Shown: positions 48,007-57,373 of the stretch, piece after piece
How positions within the stretch are numbered: position 1 is the first letter of the stretch
How the letters are laid out: each line of letters begins with the position of its first letter
From: Duganella qianjiadongensis
Lineage (GTDB): Bacteria; Pseudomonadota; Gammaproteobacteria; Burkholderiales; Burkholderiaceae_D
Reading direction: 5' to 3'
DNA length: 64,000 nt
Assembly: GCF_009857915.1 (NCBI RefSeq)
Contig: NZ_WWCM01000002.1
Location: 62,001-126,000, forward strand
Made by a program: the position numbers and the translations under genes
The notes under the pieces: generated by a model
The model's input: the letters and a program-made list of their open reading frames with translations, nothing else
What the model was told of the DNA's origin: nothing
The model's database searches: none

Positions 48007-51000
48007 ATGGCCAAGTTCTTCATCGACCGGCCCGTGTTTGCATGGGTCATCGCACTGTTCATCCTGCTGGGCGGGATGCTGGCGATTACCGTGCTGCCCG
48101 TGTCGCAATACCCGACGATCGCTCCGCCTTCCATCGTCATCACCGCCAACTATCCGGGCGCCACGGCGCAGGTGCTGGACGACGCTGTCACCAGCGTGAT
48201 CGAGCAGGAAATGAACGGCGCCGATGGCATGCAGTACATCGAGTCCTCCAGCGAAGCCAGCGGTGCTGTCACCATCACCGTGACTTTCCAGCCCGGCACC
48301 AATCCCGAGCTGGCCGCAGTGGATGTGCAGAACCGCATCAAGCGGGTGGAATCGCGCCTGCCAGCGGCCGTGACGCAGCAGGGTGTGCAGGTCAACAAGG
48401 CCCGTTCCAACATTCTGATGTTCGTCGGCCTGACCTCCACCGATGGCCGGCTCGATCCGACCGCGCTGGGCGACTACATGGCGCGTAACGTGGTCAATGA
48501 AATCAAGCGCATCCCTGGCGTCGGTCAGGCCCAGCTGTTCGGCACCGAACGGGCCATGCGCATCTGGATCGATCCCGCCAAGCTGGTAGGGCTGAAGCTG
48601 ACCATGGCCGATGTCACGGCAGCCATCCGCGCCCAGAATGCGCAGGTCACCTCCGGCACGCTGGGCGACCTGCCCAGCCCCGCTGCGCAGACCATCTCCG
48701 CCCCCATCGTCGTCTCCGGCCAGCTCACCTCCGCCGCCGAATTCGGCCAGATCGTGCTGCGCTCCCAGTCCAATGGCGCGCTGGTGCGCTTGAAAGATGT
48801 GGCCCGTATCGAAATGGGCGGCGCCAGCTTCAGCATCAACGCCCGCCTGAGCGGCGCGCCGTTCTCGGCCATCGCCGTACAGCTCTCGCTGACGGGTAAC
48901 GCGCTGCAGACCGCCACCGCCGTGCGCGCCAAGATGGAAGAACTGTCGAAGTACTTCCCGCCCGGCGTGAAGTATGCAGTTCCTTACGATACCTCGCTGT
49001 TCGTCAAGATCTCCATCGAGGAAGTGGTCAAGACTCTGCTCGAGGCCGTGGTGCTGGTGTTCCTCGTGATGTATCTGTTCCTGCAGAACTTCCGCTACAC
49101 CCTGATCCCCACCATCGTGGTGCCGGTGGCGCTGATGGGTACTTTCGCTGCCATGCAGCTGTTCGGTTTCTCCATCAACGTGCTGACCATGTTCGGCATG
49201 GTGCTGGCCATCGGTATTCTGGTCGATGATGCCATCGTCGTGGTGGAAAACGTCGAACGCATCATGAGCGAGGAAGGCCTGTCGCCGCGCGATGCGACGC
49301 GCAAAGCCATGGGCCAGATTACCGGCGCCATCATCGGCATTACGCTGGTGCTGATCGCCGTGTTCATACCCATGGCCTTCTTCGGCGGCGCCGTGGGTGC
49401 GATCTACCGCCAGTTCTCGCTGGCCATGGTGTCGGCCATGCTGTTCTCGGCGCTGATGGCGCTGACGCTAACGCCAGCCCTGTGCGCCACCATCCTCAAG
49501 CCGGTACAGGCTGGCCACCATCACGAGAAGCGCGGCTTCTTCGGCTGGTTCAACCGCCTGTTTGCCCGCAGCGCCACACGCTATCAGGGCGTGATCGCGC
49601 ACATGCTGCAACGTACCGGCCGCTACCTGATCATCTTCGCCCTGCTGTGCGGCGTAGTGGGCTGGCTGTACGCGCGCCTGCCTTCATCCTTCCTGCCCAA
49701 CGAAGATCAGGGCTATCTGATCGCCAACGTGCAGCTGCCGCCGGGCGCGTCCACCAGCCGCACCCAGGCCGTGCTGGCCAAAGTGGATAGCTACTTCCGC
49801 CAGCAGCCGGGCGTGGCGCGCACCATCGCCGTCGCCGGTTTCAGCTTCTCCGGCAACGGCCAGAATGCCGGTCTGGTATTCGTGCCGCTCAAGGACTGGA
49901 GCGAGCGCGGTCCGGATCAGTCGGCGCAGGCCATCGCCCAGCGCGCCTTCGGCGCACTGTCCGGCATTGCCGATGCCGTGGTCTTCCCGCTCAGCCCGCC
50001 GCCTATCCGCGAACTGGGCAACGCCACCGGCATTACCGCGCGCCTGCAGGATCGCAGCGCGCAAGGCCACGCTGCCCTGCTGGCGGCACGCAACCAGCTG
50101 CTTGGTCTGGCCGCCAAAAGCCCGATACTGAAAGGCTTGCGCCCCGAAGGTCTGGAAGATGCGCCCCAGCTGCAGGTCGACATCGACCGCGAAAAAGCCT
50201 ATGCGCTGGGCGTCAGCTTCGCCGATATCAACAGCATGCTATCCGGCGCGCTGGGTTCGTCCTACGTCAACGACTTTGCCAGCAGCGGCCGCCAGCAGCG
50301 CGTGATCGTGCAGGCCGACGCGCCGCGCCGCCTGCAGCCGCAGGACATCCTGCAGCTGCATGTACGTAGTGCCAGCGGCACCATGGTGCCCTTCGCCTCG
50401 TTCGCTACCTCGCACTGGATACAGGGACCGGTACAGCTGGTGCGCTACAACGGCTATCCGGCCATCAAGCTGACGGGCGATGCCGCACCGGGCCGCTCGA
50501 CCGGCGAAGCCATGGATGAACTGCTGCGCCTGGCCGACCAGCTGCCGCCGGGCTTCAGCATCGAGTGGACCGGCCAGTCGCTGGAAGAGAAAACGTCCGG
50601 CTCGCAGGCACCGGCGCTATTCGCCCTGTCGCTGCTGGCGGCCTTCCTCGTACTGGCAGCGCTGTATGAAAGCGAAACCATACCCGTGGCCGTACTGCTG
50701 GTAGTGCCGCTGGGCGTACTCGGAGCGCTGCTGGGTGCTACGCTGCGCGGCCTGCCCAACGATGTGTATTTCAAGGTCGGCCTGATTGCGATTATCGGCC
50801 TGTCGGCCAAGAACGCGATTCTGATTATCGAATTCGCCAAAGACCTGCAAGCGCAGGGCAAAGGCCTGCTTGAAGCCACGCTGGAAGCGGTGCACCTGCG
50901 CTTCCGCCCCATCATCATGACCTCGCTGGCCTTTATCCTCGGCGTGCTGCCGCTGGTAATCGCCAGTGGCGCCGGCTCCGCCAGCCAGCGTGCCATCGGC

Positions 51001-51159
51001 ACCGGCGTCATGGGCGGGATGATTACCGCCACCGTGCTGGCCGTATTCCTCGTGCCGGTATTCTTCGTGGTGATCCGCCGTATCTTCAAGGGCAGCGAAC
51101 GCCAGCGCAAACTGGCCGCACATGAACTGAACGACAAGAACCATGAAACCATTGATTAA
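48007..51159 (+). CDS. RND multidrug efflux transporter (AcrB/MexB type)
   Basis: 1050 residues, the standard HAE1 pump length, with twelve membrane segments and two large periplasmic loops. MAKFFIDRPVFAWVIALFI is the usual start; the proton-relay motif GILVDDAIVVVENVER in TM4, the TM10 Lys (LIGLSAKNAILIIEFAKD-like) and FFGGAVGAIYRQF are present. It expels hydrophobic drugs, dyes or solvents using the proton gradient. It starts 12 bases after the adaptor and its last 17 bases overlap the outer-membrane factor gene. Confidence 0.96.
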   Translation: MAKFFIDRPVFAWVIALFILLGGMLAITVLPVSQYPTIAPPSIVITANYPGATAQVLDDAVTSVIEQEMNGADGMQYIESSSEASGAVTITVTFQPGTNPELAAVDVQNRIKRVESRLPAAVTQQGVQVNKARSNILMFVGLTSTDGRLDPTALGDYMARNVVNEIKRIPGVGQAQLFGTERAMRIWIDPAKLVGLKLTMADVTAAIRAQNAQVTSGTLGDLPSPAAQTISAPIVVSGQLTSAAEFGQIVLRSQSNGALVRLKDVARIEMGGASFSINARLSGAPFSAIAVQLSLTGNALQTATAVRAKMEELSKYFPPGVKYAVPYDTSLFVKISIEEVVKTLLEAVVLVFLVMYLFLQNFRYTLIPTIVVPVALMGTFAAMQLFGFSINVLTMFGMVLAIGILVDDAIVVVENVERIMSEEGLSPRDATRKAMGQITGAIIGITLVLIAVFIPMAFFGGAVGAIYRQFSLAMVSAMLFSALMALTLTPALCATILKPVQAGHHHEKRGFFGWFNRLFARSATRYQGVIAHMLQRTGRYLIIFALLCGVVGWLYARLPSSFLPNEDQGYLIANVQLPPGASTSRTQAVLAKVDSYFRQQPGVARTIAVAGFSFSGNGQNAGLVFVPLKDWSERGPDQSAQAIAQRAFGALSGIADAVVFPLSPPPIRELGNATGITARLQDRSAQGHAALLAARNQLLGLAAKSPILKGLRPEGLEDAPQLQVDIDREKAYALGVSFADINSMLSGALGSSYVNDFASSGRQQRVIVQADAPRRLQPQDILQLHVRSASGTMVPFASFATSHWIQGPVQLVRYNGYPAIKLTGDAAPGRSTGEAMDELLRLADQLPPGFSIEWTGQSLEEKTSGSQAPALFALSLLAAFLVLAALYESETIPVAVLLVVPLGVLGALLGATLRGLPNDVYFKVGLIAIIGLSAKNAILIIEFAKDLQAQGKGLLEATLEAVHLRFRPIIMTSLAFILGVLPLVIASGAGSASQRAIGTGVMGGMITATVLAVFLVPVFFVVIRRIFKGSERQRKLAAHELNDKNHETID

Positions 51160-52576
51160 AACGGCTCCTACCCTGCTGGCGGCAACGCTGCTGTCGGCCT
51201 GCTCGCTGGCGCCCACCTATCAGCGCCCCGCCGCACCCATCGCCGCGGCCTATGCGCAGGATACGGCCGGCAGCGCCGCGCGCACCAGCGTAGCGCTGGC
51301 GGCTGGCGGCGCCGCTGTCGTCGATACCGGCTGGCGCAGCTTCTTCACCGACACCCAGCTGCAGCAGCTGATCGCCGCTGCACTGGAAAACAACCGCGAC
51401 CTGCGCACCGCCGTGCTGCGCATCGACGAAGCGCGCGCTCTGTACGATGTGCAGTCGGCCGATCGCTTGCCTAATCTGAGTGCCAGCGCCAGCGTGGCGC
51501 GCGCCAAGACACCGGCCTTCCTGTCCTCCAGCGGCCACAGCACCATAGGCAAACGCTACGATGCGGGACTGGCGATTTCAGCTTTCGAGCTGGACTTCTT
51601 TGGCCGCGTAAAAAGCCTGAGCGATGCGGCGCTGGCCAGCTATCTGGCCACAGAAGAAGCCCGTCAGGCTGCGCAAATCAGTCTGGTGGCGCAGGTGGCG
51701 CAGGCCTATTACACGGAACGCGCCTATGCCGAACAACTGGCGCTGGCGCAGCAGACCTATGCGGCGCGCAACCGCACCTACCAGCTCACCCAGCAGCGCG
51801 CCGAAGTTGGCGCTTCGTCGCGGCTCGATCTGCGCTCGGCTGAGACGCTGATGGAAACGGCGCGCGCGGCCGCCCTGTCGCTGGCACGCCAGCGCGCGCA
51901 GGCGGAAAACGCGCTGACACTGCTGGTGGGCCAGAGCCTGCCCGCCAGCAGCGGTGCCCTGCCCGACCAGCGCCAGCTCGACGCCATGAGCGCGCTGCCG
52001 GCCGGCCTGCCATCCGAACTGCTGACGCGCCGTCCCGATATCCGCGCGGCCGAACAGCGCCTGAAAGCGGCCACCGCCAGCATCGGTGCAGCGCGCGCAG
52101 CCTTCTTCCCCCGCATCAGCCTGACCACCACGCTGGGCGCCAGCAGTCCCACGCTGGGCGGGCTGTTCGATAGCGGCTCCGGCAGCTGGTCGTTTGCGCC
52201 GCAGTTGTCGCTGCCCATCTTCGATGCGGGCCGCAACCGCGCCAATCTGAGTCTGGCCGAAACGCGCCAGAATATCGCCGTGGCCGACTACGAAAAAACC
52301 ATCCAGACGGCCTTCCGCGAAGTGGCCGATGCGCTGGCAGCACGCGACTATCTGGGCGAACAGGTGCAGGCGCAGAGCAGCATCGTCGAGGCCCAGGCCG
52401 ACCGCCTCAAGCTGCTGCAATTGCGCTTCGAGCAGGGCATCGCCAGCAGCCTTGATGTGCTTGACGCCCAGCGTGAACTGTTCAGCGCCCAGCAGACGCT
52501 GGTGCAGGTGCGCCAGCAGCGCAGCGGCAACGCGGTAGACCTGTATCGTGCACTGGGTGGCGGCTTGCAGCCATGA
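51143..52576 (+). CDS. Outer-membrane efflux channel (OprM/NodT type)
   Basis: 477 residues, an outer-membrane lipoprotein: the signal ends in LLSAC. The two OEP repeats of the TolC fold are seen (WRSFFTDTQLQQLIAAALENNRDLRTAVLRIDEARALY and AAEQRLKAATASIGAARAAFFPRISLTTTLGASS), each with long helices. It forms the exit duct for the RND pump. Its start lies 17 bases inside the pump gene, so translation is coupled; its stop overlaps the next ATG by four bases. Confidence 0.95.
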   Translation: MKPLIKTAPTLLAATLLSACSLAPTYQRPAAPIAAAYAQDTAGSAARTSVALAAGGAAVVDTGWRSFFTDTQLQQLIAAALENNRDLRTAVLRIDEARALYDVQSADRLPNLSASASVARAKTPAFLSSSGHSTIGKRYDAGLAISAFELDFFGRVKSLSDAALASYLATEEARQAAQISLVAQVAQAYYTERAYAEQLALAQQTYAARNRTYQLTQQRAEVGASSRLDLRSAETLMETARAAALSLARQRAQAENALTLLVGQSLPASSGALPDQRQLDAMSALPAGLPSELLTRRPDIRAAEQRLKAATASIGAARAAFFPRISLTTTLGASSPTLGGLFDSGSGSWSFAPQLSLPIFDAGRNRANLSLAETRQNIAVADYEKTIQTAFREVADALAARDYLGEQVQAQSSIVEAQADRLKLLQLRFEQGIASSLDVLDAQRELFSAQQTLVQVRQQRSGNAVDLYRALGGGLQP

Positions 52577-53649
52577 CCTCGTCGATTACCATCCGCCTTG
52601 GCAAGCGGGCCCGCGCCCGCATTGCCGCCGAAGGCATGCAGGCAGCCGATATCGCCATCATTCCTGCCGCGGCGGGCGGCCCCAAAGGGCTGATCCTCAA
52701 TGGCCTCGACATCTGGGCCTTTGGCGAATGGCTGAAAAATGCGCCGCGCCAGCGCCGTCTGATCGGCGCTTCGATAGGCGCCTGGCGCATGGCCGCAGCG
52801 GCATTCGAGGATCCGGTGGCCGCCCACAAGCGGCTGGCGCAGCTGTACTCGGCCCAGCAATATCCCGACAAAGTGCAAGCAGCGCAGGTAACGGCCACCT
52901 GCCGCACCCTGCTCGACGAACTGCTCGATGGCAAAGGCGCCGAGGTGCTCAACCATCCCCGGCACCATCTGTCCGTGCTCACCGTGCGCGGCGTGGGTGC
53001 GCTGGGCCGCAGCGACGGCCAGCGCTGGCGCGAAATGGCGGGCTTTATCGGCGCCGCTGCCGGCAATCTGCTGGCGCGCAGCCAACTGGCCCGAGCCATG
53101 GAGCGGGTGGTGTTTCACCATGCCGATGATCAGGCGGCGTGGCTGCGCACCGGCTTCGACGCCTTCAATGCCCACTTCGTCGGCCTGAGCGAGGCCAATC
53201 TGCGCGATGCCCTGCTGGCTTCGGGTTCTATCCCGCTGGTGCTACAGGCCGTCAACGATATCGCCGGTGCGCCGCAGGGCCCGTACTGGGATGGCGGCCT
53301 GATCGACTACCACCTGCACCTGCCTTACCAGCGCGACGAAGGACTGGTGCTGTACCCGCACTTTAGCGACTATATCGTGCCGGGCTGGCTCGATAAAAGC
53401 CTGCCATGGCGGCGCGCCCGCGACGCGGCACTGGACAACGTGATTCTGGTTTCGCCTTCGGCAGAATTTGTCGCCCATCTGCCCAACAGCAAGCTGCCCG
53501 ACCGTGCCGACTTCAAAGCCTATGGCCAGAACCACGGCCTGCGCATGCGCGACTGGCGCCGCGCCATCGGCGAGAGCGAGCGCATGGCGGAAGACTTCGC
53601 CCGCTGGTGCGAGCGCCCCGATCTGAAGCTGGCTGCCAGCTTCGAATAA
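52573..53649 (+). CDS. Patatin-like phospholipase domain protein
   Basis: 358 residues with the patatin catalytic set: oxyanion loop AAAGGPKGL (32-40), nucleophile GASIGA (Ser 67) and the DGG dyad in YWDGGLID (Asp 240). Patatin-like proteins are Ser-Asp lipid acyl hydrolases. No signal peptide is seen, so probably cytosolic. The ATG overlaps the stop of the efflux channel gene, so it belongs to the RND operon; a link between export and lipid remodelling or envelope repair is possible. A GC-rich hairpin ends the unit. Confidence 0.85.
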   Translation: MTSSITIRLGKRARARIAAEGMQAADIAIIPAAAGGPKGLILNGLDIWAFGEWLKNAPRQRRLIGASIGAWRMAAAAFEDPVAAHKRLAQLYSAQQYPDKVQAAQVTATCRTLLDELLDGKGAEVLNHPRHHLSVLTVRGVGALGRSDGQRWREMAGFIGAAAGNLLARSQLARAMERVVFHHADDQAAWLRTGFDAFNAHFVGLSEANLRDALLASGSIPLVLQAVNDIAGAPQGPYWDGGLIDYHLHLPYQRDEGLVLYPHFSDYIVPGWLDKSLPWRRARDAALDNVILVSPSAEFVAHLPNSKLPDRADFKAYGQNHGLRMRDWRRAIGESERMAEDFARWCERPDLKLAASFE

Positions 53650-53658
53650 GCTTGCGCC

Positions 53659-53679
53659 GGCCGGGCCGCTGGCCCGGCC
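53659..53679. terminator. GC-rich hairpin between convergent genes
   Basis: A perfect 9-bp stem GGCCGGGCC/GGCCCGGCC with a 3-base loop, in the 44-base gap between the patatin-like gene and hemW. No T tract on either strand. Confidence 0.45.
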
Positions 53680-53693
53680 CCTAAGCCCGCCGC

Positions 53694-54977
53694 TCAGGTG
53701 GTGAGGAACATCTCCTGCAGATCATTGAGGAAGCGCTGCCCCAGTTCGGTCGGACGGATGATCTGGTGATCGCGGTACAGCAGCCCTTTGGCTTCGGCCG
53801 CATTGAGCTGGCGTTCGATGGCATTGAGCGCCATGCCGGTGCGTTCCATGAACAGGCGCGGATCGAAGCCACCGCACAGGCGCAGGGTGTTGAGCATGAA
53901 TTCGAAGCCCATTTCGTCGCGGCCGATCTCGCGCTCTTCCTGCACCGCTGCGCCCAGCGCCACCTGCTCCATATAGGCCTTGGGCTGCTTGTAGCGGGCC
54001 TGACGCAGTATGCGGTGCGGGAAGGACAGCTTGGAATGGGCGCCCGCACCTATGCCCAGATAGTCGCCGAACTCCCAGTAATTGAGATTGTGGCGCGCGC
54101 GCCGCCCCGCTCTGGCATAGGCCGACACTTCGTAGTGCTGGTAGCCATTCGCCGCCGTCAGTTCGGCGATCATATCCTGCATGTCGGCACTGGCATCGTC
54201 ATCCGGCAGGGACGGCGGATACTTGGCAAACAGGGTATTCGGCTCCATCGTCAGATGGTAGAGCGACAGATGCGGCGGCTGGTAGGACAGCGCCGTCTCG
54301 ATATCGCGCTGGGCTTCTTCCAGCGTCTGCGAGGGCAGCGCATACATCAGATCGAGATTGAAGTTGTCGAAATTGGCCACAGCGATATCCACCGCGCGGC
54401 GCGCTTCGCCGTCGTCATGAATACGGCCCAGCGCCTTCAGGTGACGGTCACTAAAACTCTGGATGCCGATCGACAGCCGGTTCACCCCGCTGGCACGATA
54501 GGACTTGAACTTCTCCGCCTCGAAGGTGCCGGGATTGGCTTCCATGGTGATCTCGACATCGCTATCGAGCGGCAGCAGGGTACGCACGTCCGACAGCAGA
54601 CGGTCCAGCCCCGCCGCCGACAGCAGGCTAGGCGTGCCGCCGCCGATGAAGATGGTGTAGATCTTGCGCCCCCAGATCAGCGGCAGCGCCATTTCCAGAT
54701 CGGTGCGCAGGGCGTCCAGATATTCCTGCTCGGGAAAGCCTGCCTGATGGCCGCCATCTTTGGCTTCATGCGAATTGAAGTCGCAATACGGGCACTTCTT
54801 CACGCACCAAGGGAAATGGATGTACAGCGACAGCGGCGGCAGCGCCGTCAAATTCAGCGTGCCGCCGGCCAGATATTTCGCCGCCACACCCGCCACATCG
54901 CTATGGCTGGCCGGTGCGCCGGGCTGGCTGGCCGATTTGCCTGCGGCGTTGGCCCCCACTACTTTAATCGGAATCAT
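53694..54977 (-). CDS. hemW: HemW-type radical SAM heme chaperone
   Basis: 427 residues. The radical-SAM cluster motif CVKKCPYC (Cys 58, 62, 65) with the following Phe, IFIGGGTPSLLSA and EANPGTFEAEKFKSYRASGVNRLSIGIQSF are typical of HemW (formerly called HemN-like), which lacks oxygen-independent coproporphyrinogen oxidase activity and delivers heme. An N-terminal extension of about 45 residues precedes the PPLSLYIHFPWC block, so a shorter start is possible. The ATG overlaps the rdgB stop by four bases, the conserved rph-rdgB-hemW order of betaproteobacteria. Confidence 0.93.
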   Translation of the reverse strand: MIPIKVVGANAAGKSASQPGAPASHSDVAGVAAKYLAGGTLNLTALPPLSLYIHFPWCVKKCPYCDFNSHEAKDGGHQAGFPEQEYLDALRTDLEMALPLIWGRKIYTIFIGGGTPSLLSAAGLDRLLSDVRTLLPLDSDVEITMEANPGTFEAEKFKSYRASGVNRLSIGIQSFSDRHLKALGRIHDDGEARRAVDIAVANFDNFNLDLMYALPSQTLEEAQRDIETALSYQPPHLSLYHLTMEPNTLFAKYPPSLPDDDASADMQDMIAELTAANGYQHYEVSAYARAGRRARHNLNYWEFGDYLGIGAGAHSKLSFPHRILRQARYKQPKAYMEQVALGAAVQEEREIGRDEMGFEFMLNTLRLCGGFDPRLFMERTGMALNAIERQLNAAEAKGLLYRDHQIIRPTELGQRFLNDLQEMFLTT

Positions 54978-55558
54978 TTGAGCTTCTCGACCAGTGCGCG
55001 CAGGGCCTGACCACGGTGCGACAGACGGTTCTTATCTTCCGCCGCCAGCTCGGCCACGCATTTGCCCAGTGCCGGAATGAAGAAATGCGGATCATAGCCA
55101 AAACCGCCTTCCCCGCGCGCCTCGGCGATGATTTCGCCATTCCAGCGGCCATCGGCGATCACCGGCTGCGGGTCATCGGCATGGCGCACGAACACCAGCA
55201 CGCAGTAGTAGTAAGCGGATTTGTCGGCATGCGGGGCCAGATCGGCGATCAGCTTGGCGCTGTTGCGCGCATCCGATTTCGGCTCGCCCGCATAGCGCGC
55301 CGAATATACGCCGGGAGCGCCACCGAGTGCGTTGACGCACACGCCGGAATCGTCGGCCAGTGCAGGCAGACCGGTCAGACGCGCAGCGTGACGCGCCTTC
55401 TGCAGAGCGTTTTCCACGAAGGTGTGGAAAGGCTCGTCCGCTTCCGGCACGTCGTACTCGCCCTGCGCGCGGACCTCGTAGCCCACGGTGGACAGCAGTT
55501 GATTAAATTCTTTGAGTTTGCCCGCGTTATTCGAGGCGAGGATCAGGCGTTGGGTCAT
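54974..55558 (-). CDS. rdgB: XTP/dITP pyrophosphatase (RdgB/HAM1)
   Basis: 194 residues. RLILASNNAGKLKEFNQLL, FVENALQKARHAARLTGLPALADDSGVCVNALGGAPGVYSARYAGE and FGYDPHFFIPALGKCVAEL are the family signatures, with the catalytic acidic residues. It removes deaminated purine triphosphates (ITP, XTP) from the nucleotide pool, protecting DNA and RNA. It lies 114 bases after rph and is coupled to hemW. Confidence 0.96.
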   Translation of the reverse strand: MTQRLILASNNAGKLKEFNQLLSTVGYEVRAQGEYDVPEADEPFHTFVENALQKARHAARLTGLPALADDSGVCVNALGGAPGVYSARYAGEPKSDARNSAKLIADLAPHADKSAYYYCVLVFVRHADDPQPVIADGRWNGEIIAEARGEGGFGYDPHFFIPALGKCVAELAAEDKNRLSHRGQALRALVEKLK

Positions 55559-55672
55559 GATGTCGGCTGCAAGTGCGCTGTCGCGCTATAAAAAAGCATG
55601 GAAGCCGACATTGTAAACCGTTTGGCTGCCGCCGCTGCAGGGACAGCTGCAGCAGCCCGGTGCAGCGCAGGC

Positions 55673-56407
55673 TCAGGCTGTCAGGCCCAGTGCCTGCTTT
55701 TGCAATTTAATCAAGTCGGCAATCCCTGCCTGCGCCAGATCAAGCAGACGGTTCATGCCGGCGCGGTCAAACGCCGCGCCCTCGGCCGTACCCTGCACTT
55801 CGATGAAGTGGCCGGCATCGTTCATCACCACATTCATGTCGGTATCGCAGCCGGAATCTTCGACATAGTCCAGATCAAGCACCGGCATGCCCTGATACAC
55901 GCCCACCGAAATCGCCGCCACAAAACTCTTGAGCGGAATCGCCGGCACGGCGCCGCTGGCGACCAGCTTGGAAAAAGCGTCGTAGGCCGCCACCATGGCG
56001 CCCGTGATGGAAGCGGTGCGGGTGCCGCCATCGGCCTGGATGACGTCGCAATCGAGGTGCAGGGTGCGCTCGCCGAAAGCTTCCAGATCGAACGCTGCGC
56101 GCAGCGAGCGGCCGATCAGGCGCTGGATTTCCTGGGTGCGGCCGGACTGCTTGCCGCGCGCCGCTTCGCGGTCCATGCGGCTGTGGGTGGAACGGGGCAG
56201 CATGCCGTATTCGGCCGTCATCCAGCCCTGTCCTTTACCCTTGAGGAAGCCCGGCACTTTCTCTTCGATGCTGGCGGTGCAGATCACCTTGGTGTCGCCG
56301 CATTCGATCAGCACGGAACCTTCCGCATGCTTGGTGTAGTTGCGCGTCAGGCGCAGGGTACGCAGCGCATCGACAGCGCGGCCACTAGGACGGGAGACAA
56401 AAGTCAT
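55673..56407 (-). CDS. rph: Ribonuclease PH
   Basis: 244 residues from the ATG at 56405-56407, with AAGGAA before it; the longer upstream reading crosses the end of the phosphatase gene. [69 protein letters not shown] and [19 protein letters not shown] match RNase PH, including the phosphate-binding Arg/Thr residues. It trims tRNA 3' ends phosphorolytically. It follows the PP2C gene by 10 bases. Confidence 0.97.
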   Translation of the reverse strand: MTFVSRPSGRAVDALRTLRLTRNYTKHAEGSVLIECGDTKVICTASIEEKVPGFLKGKGQGWMTAEYGMLPRSTHSRMDREAARGKQSGRTQEIQRLIGRSLRAAFDLEAFGERTLHLDCDVIQADGGTRTASITGAMVAAYDAFSKLVASGAVPAIPLKSFVAAISVGVYQGMPVLDLDYVEDSGCDTDMNVVMNDAGHFIEVQGTAEGAAFDRAGMNRLLDLAQAGIADLIKLQKQALGLTA

Positions 56408-56417
56408 ACTGGTTTCC

Positions 56418-57356
56418 TTATTTGAGTAATTGCGAAGATTTTGCGATCGCCCCGCGTATTTCGGCAATGGCTTTTTCGATTTCAGCCTCGTCGAACAGGT
56501 CGGCATTCTGTCCGCCACTGCTACGCGCGATGGTGCTGCTGTGGTCCTGCTGCGTCAGTGCTGCGGTCGAGATCATGCTCGATAGCTCGTCGGCCATTTT
56601 GCCCTGCTGCCCGGCCACCGTACTACCCTGCCACGCGATGGCCAGCGCGGTCACGTTATCGCTGCGGCGTCCGGCAGCGGCCAGCGCTGCCTGCAGCATG
56701 GCCGGCACCGCCCGCACCACCGGCTGACGCTGCACGCTCAGGGCGATTTCATGGTCCGGCAGCATAGACCACAAACCGTCCGAACACAACAACAGCACAT
56801 CGCCATCCTGCAGCACGCCCTGCCCCAGCGCCACGCGCGGCAGGCTGTCCGCGCCCAGGCAGTTATACAGCTTGTTGCGGTCGGGATGGGTATGGCGCTG
56901 TTCGGGCGCTATCCGCCCTTGGGCGATCAGGTTTTCCACATGCGAGTGGTCGCGCGTGCGCGCCAGCACCTGTCCGCCGCGCAGCCAGTACAGGCGAGAA
57001 TCGCCGCAGTGAGCCCACACGGCCGTGTTGTGCTGCACCAGCGCCGCCACGATGGTGGTGCGCGGGGTGGTGCTCAGCCCCTTCACCTGGCGGTGCCGGT
57101 GCAGGGTTTCGTGCGCCGCCAGTATGGCCTGCTGCAGAAACTGTTCGGGCTTTTTCACGTAGGGCGCGGCCTGCTGCTGGAATAGCAGGGAGATGGTCTG
57201 CAGCGCCACCGTGGCGGCCACTTCGCCGTGGGCATGGCCGCCCATGCCATCGGCCAGCACCAGCAGCAGCGCATCGCGCGTGTAGCTATACCCCATGCGG
57301 TCCTGATTGCTCTGGCGTGCGCCGATATGGCTTTGCTGATAGACGGAGAATTGCAT
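56418..57356 (-). CDS. PP2C-type Ser/Thr protein phosphatase
   Basis: 312 residues. Metal-binding motifs of the PP2C family: SNQDRMGY (Asp 19), [15 protein letters not shown] (Asp 36), [15 protein letters not shown] and LLLCSDGLW. The last about 70 residues, after the fold, are a Ser/Gln-rich tail. It should dephosphorylate targets of the kinase encoded 17 bases upstream, the two forming a kinase/phosphatase pair. Such a pair next to rph is common in Burkholderiales; its targets are not known from sequence. Confidence 0.92.
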   Translation of the reverse strand: MQFSVYQQSHIGARQSNQDRMGYSYTRDALLLVLADGMGGHAHGEVAATVALQTISLLFQQQAAPYVKKPEQFLQQAILAAHETLHRHRQVKGLSTTPRTTIVAALVQHNTAVWAHCGDSRLYWLRGGQVLARTRDHSHVENLIAQGRIAPEQRHTHPDRNKLYNCLGADSLPRVALGQGVLQDGDVLLLCSDGLWSMLPDHEIALSVQRQPVVRAVPAMLQAALAAAGRRSDNVTALAIAWQGSTVAGQQGKMADELSSMISTAALTQQDHSSTIARSSGGQNADLFDEAEIEKAIAEIRGAIAKSSQLLK

Positions 57357-57373
57357 GCTGGCGCGCTCCGTGG

